Shown: piece after piece, positions 1 to 5,605 of the stretch
Layout: each line of letters begins with the position of its first letter
Position numbering within the stretch: the first letter of the stretch is position 1
Assembly: GCA_023136155.1 (NCBI GenBank)
Contig: JAGLRT010000067.1
Span: 1 to 10,249, forward strand
Direction of reading: 5' to 3'
DNA: 10,249 nt
Source of the DNA: Methanosarcinales archaeon
Lineage (GTDB): Archaea > Halobacteriota > Methanosarcinia > Methanosarcinales > Methanocomedenaceae
Position numbers and translations under genes: made by a program
The notes under the pieces: generated by a model
Told to the model about the DNA's origin: nothing
The model's database searches: none
What the model saw: only the letters and a program-made list of their open reading frames with translations

Positions 1-230
1 GCTTTGTACTCGTCCCTGTCTTCAGGGTCAGCACCGGCATAATCGCCTTCGCCTTGTTGCAGTTTGTTATACAGCTCCTCGAAAGCATCAGATATATATT
101 TTAAAAATATCAAACCAAGGACTATGTGTTTGTATTCGGCAGCGTCAATGTTCTTTCTGAGTTTGTCCGCTGCTTTCCAAAGTTGTTTTTCAAGAGGTTC
201 TTCTTGATTGTTATTATTTTTCTTTACCAT
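1..230 (-). CDS. hsdM: Type I restriction-modification methyltransferase subunit HsdM, N-terminal part (runs off left edge)
   Basis: Only the first 77 residues are in the window; the reading frame is open to base 1, so the gene continues outside. After a polar start with four Asn in a row, the protein reads LEKQLWKAADKLRKNIDAAE, then YKHIVLGLIFLKYISDAFEE. This is the characteristic N-terminal helical opening of HsdM, the DNA adenine methyltransferase and specificity-assembly subunit of type I systems. The catalytic SAM-binding motifs lie beyond the edge. The ATG at 228-230 is supported by an in-frame TGA 12 nt upstream (243-245) and by the usual distance to the AADKLR block. A weak GAG sits just before it. 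hsdS and hsdR would be expected to the left. The gene is AT-rich compared with the metabolic genes to the right, as expected for a mobile defence system. Identity is fairly certain; completeness cannot be judged. Confidence 0.85.
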   Translation of the reverse strand, partial: MVKKNNNNQEEPLEKQLWKAADKLRKNIDAAEYKHIVLGLIFLKYISDAFEELYNKLQQGEGDYAGADPEDRDEYK

Positions 231-242
231 TTTTCTAAACTC

Positions 243-290
243 TCAAATGACCGAAAGGTTTCTCTCCCTGCCATTATTGACTTCATTCAT
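243..290 (-). CDS. Possible 15-codon leader peptide ORF upstream of hsdM
   Basis: An ATG at 288-290 opens a 15-residue frame (MNEVNNGRERNLSVI) closed by the TGA at 243-245. A clear GGAG lies 8-10 nt before the ATG and overlaps the stop codon of the upstream 82-residue ORF. The micro-ORF ends 12 nt before the hsdM ATG and is in the same frame. The spacing and ribosome binding site would suit translational coupling or a leader peptide, but an ORF this short can arise by chance. No homologue is recognised. Confidence 0.25.
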   Translation of the reverse strand: MNEVNNGRERNLSVI

Positions 291-295
291 ATAAC

Positions 296-544
296 TCACT
301 CCTTATTTAAAATTCTTATGTTTTCATCCACCAGAGATTTCCCCATTCCCAGAACGTTAGCAATCTCCTCATTTTTCATCGTTTTATTCAACATCTCAAC
401 CTTCTTGTATGCCTTAATATACCTATCACATGCCTCTTCCGTATGATCAGTCTTTCTTGCAATCTCTGGAGTCTGATATCCTTCCTTAAAGAACTTGAGA
501 ATAATCTTCATGTGAGTCATCACTCTTCCAATATCATGGATCAT
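296..544 (-). CDS. Small double helix-turn-helix protein, resembling the C-terminus of DUF1670 proteins
   Basis: This 82-residue protein opens with HDIGRVMTHMKIILKFFKEG, then YQTPEIARKTDHTEEACDRY and a second predicted helix-turn-helix around residues 58-77 (MKNEEIANVLGMGKSLVDEN). The order resembles, from memory, the C-terminal part of DUF1670 family proteins, which are common in Methanosarcinales/ANME genomes and have no known function. A full DUF1670 protein is several times longer. The frame is closed by a stop at 554-556, four codons before the first ATG, and no upstream part is visible. It is therefore either a decayed remnant or a domain surviving as its own gene. A TATA-like box at 582-590 on the same strand could drive it. 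It lies immediately upstream of the hsdM leader, so it could be a regulator of that operon; this is inference only. Confidence 0.5.
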   Translation of the reverse strand: MIHDIGRVMTHMKIILKFFKEGYQTPEIARKTDHTEEACDRYIKAYKKVEMLNKTMKNEEIANVLGMGKSLVDENIRILNKE

Positions 545-581
545 TCTTGGAGATCAATGTAAGAACAATAGGTGTAAGTGG

Positions 582-590
582 TATATTTAT
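582..590 (-). promoter_or_regulatory. Candidate TATA box for the 82-residue HTH ORF and hsdM
   Basis: On the minus strand the bases read ATAAATATA, a fair archaeal TATA box, centred about 42 nt before the ATG at 544. That would give a leader of roughly 15 nt. No BRE purine run is obvious. The assignment rests on position and composition only, in a very AT-rich spacer. Confidence 0.3.
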
Positions 591-608
591 GCTATTTTTA
601 CCATAATT

Positions 609-749
609 GAGACTCTCGGAAAAGTGATGAAATATATACATTCCAATAAACATTGGTGAGTGAACCGCTATACAGCATTATCCACCATAGCGTTTTACTC
701 ATCAACGTTTATCGAAGTGTTTCGATTTAATCACTTTTCCGACAATCTC
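609..749. mobile_element. MITE-like unit with terminal inverted repeats and three internal hairpins
   Basis: The ends 609-628 and 730-749 are inverted copies matching at 18 of 20 positions, including 13 in a row (TCGGAAAAGTGAT). With one further mismatch the match extends to 22 of 25. Inside lie three more inverted repeats: CCAAT/ATTGG (643-656, loop 4), a 15-bp arm pair 657-671/687-701 with 13 Watson-Crick pairs, one G-T and one mismatch, and a perfect 6-bp hairpin ATCGAA-GTGT-TTCGAT (711-726). The whole 141-bp unit folds on paper as a four-way cloverleaf. It has no coding capacity. Terminal repeats of this size suggest a non-autonomous insertion element; no clear target-site duplication was found. 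A structured RNA gene is the alternative. Confidence 0.55.
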
Positions 750-978
750 ATATGATGCATTGGCTGAAATAATTCAAAACAAGGAAATAAATATATTTAA
801 CATTCGCAAGAGTAATATTTTCCCTATCAATACCGTTTTTTATGAAGAATTTCTCACCTTTGATGGCATACCTTCCAATGGTATGAATGCCCGTAAAAAT
901 AGAATGGACCATCGAATGAAGTGGGTAAATGAGGGGCTTATTTTTACTAAAATAAGTCCATGTCTCCCCATTCATTCA
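750..978. other. AT-rich spacer without a recognisable gene
   Basis: Both strands have a frame of about 75 codons here (748-975 minus, 760-990 plus). Neither translation shows a recognisable motif, and both are rich in Ile, Asn, Lys and Phe as expected from AT-rich non-coding DNA. A small hairpin is visible: CATACC (867-872) with GGTATG (880-885). Towards the right lies the hairpin listed separately as a terminator candidate, then a run of ATTC and ATTA tetranucleotides (971-989) that crosses the stop codon of the NOG1-type gene. The spacer may hold decayed sequence, but nothing can be named. Confidence 0.5.
933..969 (-). terminator. Hairpin downstream of the NOG1-type gene
   Basis: CTTATTTT (937-944) and AAAATAAG (949-956) are perfect inverted repeats around a 4-nt loop. 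GGGG (933-936) can also pair with CCCC (966-969) across a 9-nt bulge. It lies about 10-45 nt after the minus-strand stop at 979-981, a sensible place for transcript-end processing or termination. No long U run follows, so termination is not proven. Confidence 0.35.
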
Positions 979-1959
979 TTAATTAATTAAATACTTCTCC
1001 AGATCAATCATCGAAACCATACGCTCCATCACATCATCCACACCTTCACCTGTCAAAGTGGACATTGTGGCATCATATCCACTCCCGGGCTCATCATCCA
1101 GCAGGTCGATCTTATTAGCTGCCACCAATACAGGCATCTCAATATGCTCCTGTACCTCTTTCAATAACCTCATCTGGTCATCCGGCTCATACCCGCACGT
1201 ACCCGATGGGTCTACAATGAACAGGAACACATCACCCAGATGTTTCAAAGCTGATATGGCCTGTAGTTCAATCTCATTGCGCTCTCCCAGCGGCCTGTCC
1301 AGCAGACCAGGTGTATCCACTATCTGGCACCTGACATTTCCTACCCTGAAATGCCCAACAGCCAGCCCTTTTGTTGTAAAAGGATATGATGCCACCTCAG
1401 GACTTGCACTGGATACAAGGGCAACGAAACTGGATTTTCCCACATTGGGGTAACCAGCGATAACAATGGTGGGCTCCATACCCACGGCCGGAAGTTTACG
1501 TAATTTATTCCTGGCATCATTCAGCAACCTGAGGCTCTTATCCACATCATTTATAATGGAAGACATCCTGCCATAGGCTGCCTTGCGAATTGTTGAGGAA
1601 TCGCTATTGTGCCGCATCTTTCCAACAGAAAGCCGACCTACTTCGTGTATCTTCTCGCCTGCCCATTGCACTGATGCAATATTGGTCTTCAATACATCCA
1701 CCCCTACCAGTATATCCGCCAGTTCACGGTAGAACTCAGGGATATTGTCAAAACTGGGGAATTGCCGCACCACATTAGCCAGGTTATCCGACAGGATATT
1801 CGTAGCGGTCAGTAGCATGGACTCATCTGCACGGCGACGGGATGATTCACTTTTTACAGTTTTACCTTTTCGGGCACGATTAGCACGACGAAAGGCTTTA
1901 TCAAGGAGTTCTTCCGCAGTTGGGATGGTATGTATCTTTTCAAATATCATTTGGCTCAT
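979..1959 (-). CDS. NOG1-type Obg/HflX-class GTPase, ribosome assembly
   Basis: This 326-residue protein has an N-terminal helical region (about 1-160) and a G domain. The nucleotide-binding motifs are the P-loop GYPNVGKS (169-176), switch I TT (195-196), DTPG (215-218), NKID (282-285) and a G5-like TLTGEG (301-306). The N-terminal signature IPTAEELLDKAFRRANRARK is typical of the archaeal NOG1 group, relatives of the yeast nucleolar GTPase acting in 60S assembly; the archaeal proteins are presumed to act on the large ribosomal subunit. The length fits archaeal members, which lack the long eukaryotic tail. The ATG at 1959 has no Shine-Dalgarno. The fourth codon is also ATG, and family proteins often begin MIFEK, so 1950 is an alternative start. 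It follows the radical SAM gene by 15 nt in the same frame, so the two are probably co-transcribed. Confidence 0.88.
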   Translation of the reverse strand: MSQMIFEKIHTIPTAEELLDKAFRRANRARKGKTVKSESSRRRADESMLLTATNILSDNLANVVRQFPSFDNIPEFYRELADILVGVDVLKTNIASVQWAGEKIHEVGRLSVGKMRHNSDSSTIRKAAYGRMSSIINDVDKSLRLLNDARNKLRKLPAVGMEPTIVIAGYPNVGKSSFVALVSSASPEVASYPFTTKGLAVGHFRVGNVRCQIVDTPGLLDRPLGERNEIELQAISALKHLGDVFLFIVDPSGTCGYEPDDQMRLLKEVQEHIEMPVLVAANKIDLLDDEPGSGYDATMSTLTGEGVDDVMERMVSMIDLEKYLIN

Positions 1960-1974
1960 GAACAGCGGCTGTGC

Positions 1975-3168
1975 TCATAAAGATTGCTCTGCCTCTAAAT
2001 CCCTTGTCCTGAGATGCTCTGCCCTGAATACATCATCCCGCATAAGACAGCCCTGGGAGCGGTATATCCCGGTTTTCTGGATACGCCGCCAGATGTCCTT
2101 TAGCGGCTCTTTATAAATATTCCCATAAGTTATTGGGATACAGGCGCAGGGCAGGACATTACCCTGGGGCGTCACATGCAGCCAGCGCCGCCCTGCAAAA
2201 CAGCCAGTGTTTTTCATCACATCCGGAATGGAAAACACCTTTACCGGGCCGCATTTCCTTCGTTCCACAAACTCATCCAGCAGCTGGTGATGTGCGGGTG
2301 AAAGTATGTCCTTTTCCCGGTCCATCCACCTGCCTGTGGGTACTATTTCATAGAATGATAGTTCATGCACTCCAGCCGATTCAGCCAACTCATAGAACCC
2401 ATCAAGGTCATGGATATTATGAGGCGCAACCACCACATATATGTCAACCAGCAGTCCTGCATCCAGGCAGTGACCAATGCCTGCCATGGCATCATTGAAC
2501 ACACCCTCACGCCCTCGTATCCGGTCATGTTCGCCTTCTTTGGGGCTGTCAAGACTTACATTGACAGCATACAATCCTGCATCAGCCAGTGCCTGTGCCT
2601 TCTCTCGTGTCAGACCTGAACCTGAAGTGAAGACCGTAGAGATGGCGCCATCAGGCACGTGGGCAACCAGTTCCTCCAGGCCATCATATACCATGGGCTC
2701 GCCGCCGTCAAAAATAATCTGGGTGGCCCCCATGTTCACAGACTGGTCAATAATATCCTTAATTGCCGGAATTGAGAGACTTGTCTTGTGTTTGGTATCC
2801 GGCAAGGCGCAGTGGATGCATCGGTTCGGGCACTCTTCTGTGATGGAAATAGTCACCTGTTCCGGGTTAGTGGATGCAGGGATTCCAAATTTCCAGAGGG
2901 GCTGAGCTATCATGTTCTTTGTCTGGCTGCGTACCAGCCTGTCATAGGCCAGAGAAGGAATCGGGGGCATCCAGGTGGAAAAATACAGTGTGTCATCAGT
3001 AACCCTGACCGGAACTTTTCCGTCAAATATACTTAGCATATCATGAAGGAAATGATTTAGAACGGGTGCAGCCAGGCCGGTTATTCGGGTTTTGACCAAT
3101 CCGTCGTCAATGAGGGCATGTACTTTGAATAACAAGTTGCTGTATATCTCGAATTTTGCTGTAGTCAT
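1975..3168 (-). CDS. Radical SAM protein with shortened SPASM-like C-terminal domain
   Basis: This 397-residue protein starts with about 105 residues of unrecognised sequence. The radical SAM core has the CxxxCxxC cluster site at Cys113, Cys117 and Cys120 and the SAM-contacting GGEP at 155-158. The C-terminal region has Cys323, then 12 residues, Gly336, four residues, Cys341, plus Cys343 and Cys374. This fits the opening CX9-15GX4C motif of SPASM domains but has fewer cysteines than a full seven-Cys SPASM, so probably one auxiliary cluster. Relatives include peptide-modifying maturases and the AhbC/AhbD heme enzymes; nothing in the sequence fixes a substrate. There is no Shine-Dalgarno before the ATG at 3168, but a TATA-like box sits about 27 nt upstream, so the mRNA may be leaderless. 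The gene precedes the NOG1-type GTPase gene by 15 nt. Confidence 0.85.
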   Translation of the reverse strand: MTTAKFEIYSNLLFKVHALIDDGLVKTRITGLAAPVLNHFLHDMLSIFDGKVPVRVTDDTLYFSTWMPPIPSLAYDRLVRSQTKNMIAQPLWKFGIPASTNPEQVTISITEECPNRCIHCALPDTKHKTSLSIPAIKDIIDQSVNMGATQIIFDGGEPMVYDGLEELVAHVPDGAISTVFTSGSGLTREKAQALADAGLYAVNVSLDSPKEGEHDRIRGREGVFNDAMAGIGHCLDAGLLVDIYVVVAPHNIHDLDGFYELAESAGVHELSFYEIVPTGRWMDREKDILSPAHHQLLDEFVERRKCGPVKVFSIPDVMKNTGCFAGRRWLHVTPQGNVLPCACIPITYGNIYKEPLKDIWRRIQKTGIYRSQGCLMRDDVFRAEHLRTRDLEAEQSL

Positions 3169-3190
3169 GGTCAGGTATCACAAAATATTA

Positions 3191-3198
3191 ATTTTTAA
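3191..3198 (-). promoter_or_regulatory. Candidate TATA box for the radical SAM - NOG1 pair
   Basis: On the minus strand TTAAAAAT is centred about 27 nt before the ATG at 3168. The archaeal TATA-to-start distance is about 25-28 nt, so transcription would begin at or very near the start codon. This agrees with the absence of a ribosome binding site there. Confidence 0.4.
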
Positions 3199-3250
3199 GT
3201 TGTTCCTTGAATCGTTATCTAAATCATTTCAACAGGCATAGATTTATTGC

Positions 3251-3257
3251 TATATAT
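3251..3257 (+). promoter_or_regulatory. Candidate TATA box for the VIT-like gene
   Basis: TATATAT is centred 27 nt before the ATG at 3281, in the 112-nt divergent spacer. No Shine-Dalgarno precedes the ATG, so a leaderless or nearly leaderless transcript is predicted. Confidence 0.5.
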
Positions 3258-3280
3258 CCAACATAACATCCAAATATCAA

Positions 3281-3814
3281 ATGGATGATAAAATTGAATG
3301 CAGCAAATATATAATCCTGGGAAGTACCAGTGGCATACTTGCAATTCTGGGTGTGGTCACAGGAGCATCTGTATCAGGAGATACCACCTTAGTCATAAAT
3401 ACAGCACTGGCCGGTGCGGTAGCTCTTGCACTGGCTAATGGTATCGGTTCATTTGTTACCTTGGGTGACATTGAACTGGGCAAACTCACCCTGCTTGAAA
3501 AACCACTGATGAGAAGCCTTGACAATACCAAAATTGAACAACTTACCAAAAAGAAAATCTGGGCACATTCCCTCATACATACTGCTGCCTGTTTTGTAGG
3601 GTCGATGCTTCCCATATTACCTTTCATGTTACTTGACAGCCAGCAACTCGAAGTTTCCATGGGTTTAAGTATTGCCTCCCTGGCCGTGCTGGGCGTGTAC
3701 TGGGGGCGAATTATGCAACAGAACATTCTTCTTCATTCCATCCGCATGGCAGGATTGGGTGGGGTAATTGCAATGGCAGTAAACCTATTATTCCGTTATA
3801 TTCAAATGGTATAG
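3281..3814 (+). CDS. VIT1/CCC1-like membrane protein, TIGR00267 type
   Basis: This 177-residue integral membrane protein has five hydrophobic segments, at roughly 11-31, 41-61, 98-118, 124-143 and 155-175. Five helices is the layout of the VIT1/CCC1 family (DUF125), which moves iron or manganese across membranes. The first two helices carry the family-like stretch LGSTSGILAILGVVTGASVS and ALANGIGSFVTLGDIE. Between helices 2 and 3 is a charged region of about 35 residues (62-97), shorter than the cytoplasmic metal-binding domain of plant VIT1. Length and pattern match the small archaeal proteins of TIGR00267, whose substrate has not been shown to my knowledge. The ATG at 3281 has a TATA box 27 nt upstream and no ribosome binding site. 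The 3' end overlaps the convergent exchanger gene by 13 bp. Confidence 0.8.
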   Translation: MDDKIECSKYIILGSTSGILAILGVVTGASVSGDTTLVINTALAGAVALALANGIGSFVTLGDIELGKLTLLEKPLMRSLDNTKIEQLTKKKIWAHSLIHTAACFVGSMLPILPFMLLDSQQLEVSMGLSIASLAVLGVYWGRIMQQNILLHSIRMAGLGGVIAMAVNLLFRYIQMV

Positions 3815-4725
3815 GTATAGCCGATAAAAAAGACATACATTGCCAGATATAGAATCCCCCACATACGGGATATCTCATTTTTCCTGACAATCACCACTAA
3901 GATGAGTGATAACAACATCATGTATGCTATATTAAATCTGAATAGATTGGGCTCATCCACAACCACTTCGTTTATTATGGAAGCAGTACCCATTGCCAGC
4001 ACCATATTGGTAACATTGGAACCTACAATATTTCCCAATATCAACATGGTAAAACCCCGTTTGGCTGCTGATACTGATACCGCAAGTTCTGGAAGGGATG
4101 TACCCAGTGCTATTATTGTAAGCCCAACAACGGCACTTGAAATGCCCAGTTCGCCTGCCATATCAACCGCTGAATCCACCAGCAATTTACTTCCCAGCAG
4201 TACACCCACCAGACTTAGCATAGTATATAGCACTGCTTTTACATCAAACCGGGCTTTATCAAAATCATCTTTTTGTTTTGTGTGGGATTTTAATAAATAC
4301 AGTATGTATAAAAGATACAACGCACATAAAAACATGCCCTCTATCCTGGTTATGTGGTTGCCGGTCAGGATGGTAACAATTCCGAAAGCCAGTATAAGTA
4401 TGTGGACTATGCTGTCATTGAACATGTGGCTATCAGAAATGACTGTATTCCTGATAAAAAAAGCCGTGCCAAGTACAAACGCAATGTTTGTGATATTGGA
4501 CCCGATAACATTACCCAGCACAATACCGGATTCTCCAGTATATGCAGCATAATCGGTTATCATTATCTCGGGCAGGGATGTCCCTATACCAACAATAGTA
4601 ATCCCGATAAAAAAATGTGAAACTCCAAATGATTGGGCCAGTATGGAAGCGTTTTTTGTAAAGATATCGCTTGAATATACCAGAATAAAAATTGCAATGA
4701 CAAATATCAGTATCTCAAACAGCAT
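3802..4725 (-). CDS. CaCA-family sodium/calcium exchanger-like antiporter
   Basis: This 307-residue polytopic membrane protein has two inverted alpha repeats. Repeat 1 (about 39-86) contains GIGTSLPEIMIT and GNVIGSNITN. Repeat 2 (about 199-246) contains ALGTSLPELAVS and GNIVGSNVTN. Glu53 and Glu213 correspond to the ion-binding glutamates (E54 and E213) of the Methanocaldococcus exchanger NCX_Mj. Asn80 and Asn240 occupy the places of N81 and D240. About ten hydrophobic helices are expected, with a hydrophilic loop near 145-163. The family exchanges Ca2+ (or other cations) for Na+ or H+; the exact ion pair is unknown here. The start at 4725 is supported by AGGAA (4731-4735) five bases before it. 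It is convergent with the VIT-like gene and lies 57 nt downstream of the flavoprotein gene. Confidence 0.9.
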   Translation of the reverse strand: MLFEILIFVIAIFILVYSSDIFTKNASILAQSFGVSHFFIGITIVGIGTSLPEIMITDYAAYTGESGIVLGNVIGSNITNIAFVLGTAFFIRNTVISDSHMFNDSIVHILILAFGIVTILTGNHITRIEGMFLCALYLLYILYLLKSHTKQKDDFDKARFDVKAVLYTMLSLVGVLLGSKLLVDSAVDMAGELGISSAVVGLTIIALGTSLPELAVSVSAAKRGFTMLILGNIVGSNVTNMVLAMGTASIINEVVVDEPNLFRFNIAYMMLLSLILVVIVRKNEISRMWGILYLAMYVFFIGYTYTI

Positions 4726-4782
4726 TGTAATTCCTATTGCGTTTCCAGATGTAGTTGATAGTATTTATCTTTGCATGAATTG

Positions 4783-5490
4783 TCAGGTTTCCCAAATGAT
4801 TTCCAGGACATCATATGGGCTTTCAAGCACAGTAATCTCATCCAGTCCCCTTAATATCCGGACGTTCCTGTTGTCCAGATCTCTCACCCTTAGTTCCACT
4901 TCACCGCCTTTTATGGCACCGTACTGACACAGTTCGACACAGTTGCCACAGCCTTCACACATCAGCAGGCCAATCTGTGGTTCAAGTGTTATTGCATGGT
5001 TGGGGCAGTTATCCCTTGGAGGACATACTTCACACTTAACGCATAAATCCCTGTCAATTCCATAAGGTAGCTCTGAACGTATTACCCCGGCAATATCTAC
5101 CGGCACAACATATACCGGCACACTTCCTTTTACTGCCTGGGTAACAGCATTGGTAACAAGGGTGTCTGCAATTCCATTTGCAATCTTTGCCACAGTATTG
5201 GATGTGGCTGGTGTCAATATCAGGCAATCATATTTATCCATAAGGAACCGGCCAATTTTAGGGTAACTGTAACCCTGGTCCCTTTCCAGGAATATTTCTT
5301 CCATGTATCCGCCCGGTGCGACATCTTTTATTGAATCGAGCAGTCCGTACATCTTTAGAACCTCTTCTCCTGCTCCGGATATGAAAATAGATACCTTAAG
5401 ATCCGAATGTTCAGCTTTTAGTTTCCTGAAAACTTCAAAACTATCATTAATAAAATGTCCTGCTCCGGTAATTGCCCATGCTATTCTCAT
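4783..5490 (-). CDS. Archaeal iron-sulfur flavoprotein, dihydromethanopterin reductase (DmrX)/archaeoflavoprotein group
   Basis: This 235-residue protein has a flavin-binding flavoprotein fold in the first 145 residues. It opens with IAWAITGAGHFINDSFEVF and has a PATSNTVAKIANGIADTLVT stretch typical of flavodoxin-like decarboxylase/flavoprotein folds. Two [4Fe-4S] sites follow: Cys150, 153, 156 and 162, then Cys178, 181, 184 and 188. This two-cluster FMN architecture fits the MJ0208-type archaeoflavoproteins and, as I recall, DmrX of Methanosarcina mazei, which reduces dihydromethanopterin to tetrahydromethanopterin. The function here is by similarity only; a general electron carrier is possible. 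The protein is probably cytoplasmic. The start at 5490 has AAGG immediately before it and a weak GGGGA a few bases further up. A strong palindrome overlaps its probable TATA box, suggesting repression. Confidence 0.78.
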   Translation of the reverse strand: MRIAWAITGAGHFINDSFEVFRKLKAEHSDLKVSIFISGAGEEVLKMYGLLDSIKDVAPGGYMEEIFLERDQGYSYPKIGRFLMDKYDCLILTPATSNTVAKIANGIADTLVTNAVTQAVKGSVPVYVVPVDIAGVIRSELPYGIDRDLCVKCEVCPPRDNCPNHAITLEPQIGLLMCEGCGNCVELCQYGAIKGGEVELRVRDLDNRNVRILRGLDEITVLESPYDVLEIIWET

Positions 5491-5520
5491 AACCTTGTCC
5501 CCGGTATATTTATGAATACT

Positions 5521-5557
5521 ATATAATCAATCATTAATTGATTATATCTTTAATCAA
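5521..5557. promoter_or_regulatory. Palindromic operator candidate in divergent promoter
   Basis: ATATAATCAAT (5521-5531) and ATTGATTATAT (5537-5547) are perfect inverted repeats around a 5-nt spacer. A third half-site TAATCAA (5551-5557) repeats the core, so half-sites lie at 5524, 5538 and 5551, spaced 14 and 13 nt apart. The left arm contains the likely minus-strand TATA of the flavoprotein gene (about 5519-5527), and the cluster lies about 20-55 nt upstream of the HAD gene's TATA candidate. Binding there would block the flavoprotein promoter. The regulator is not known. Confidence 0.5.
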
Positions 5558-5574
5558 CACTTATTATCAATACC

Positions 5575-5581
5575 TATTTAT
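5575..5581 (+). promoter_or_regulatory. Candidate TATA box for the HAD gene
   Basis: TATTTAT is centred 28 nt before the ATG at 5606 and no Shine-Dalgarno is present, so a leaderless transcript is plausible. Other AT-rich boxes occur nearby, including AAATATT at about 5594-5600, but that one is too close to the start to serve. Confidence 0.35.
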
Positions 5582-5605
5582 GCATGTCAACATAAATATT
5601 TCAAT

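Noticed and set aside
126..446. Plus-strand frame of 106 codons
   Set aside because: It runs antisense through the hsdM start and the HTH ORF, and its Phe/Leu/Ser-rich product is what the complement of Lys/Glu-rich coding gives.
580..591. Shared 12-mer CATAAATATACC upstream of two minus-strand genes (also at 5503-5514)
   Set aside because: It is AT-rich and at different distances from the two starts (36 and 13 nt), so a chance match or unrelated TATA-like sequence is the simpler explanation.
609..749. tRNA gene suggested by the cloverleaf layout
   Set aside because: The unit is far too long, the arms have wrong lengths, and no T-loop or acceptor-end signature is present.
748..990. Opposed frames of about 75 codons on both strands
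   Set aside because: Neither has a convincing ribosome binding site, known motif or coding-like composition; one overlaps the terminal repeat of the 141-bp element and the other overlaps the GTPase 3' end.
3277..3726. Minus-strand frame of 149 codons opposite the VIT-like gene
   Set aside because: It is the shadow of a clear membrane-protein frame and has Ser/Pro/Arg-rich low-information sequence.
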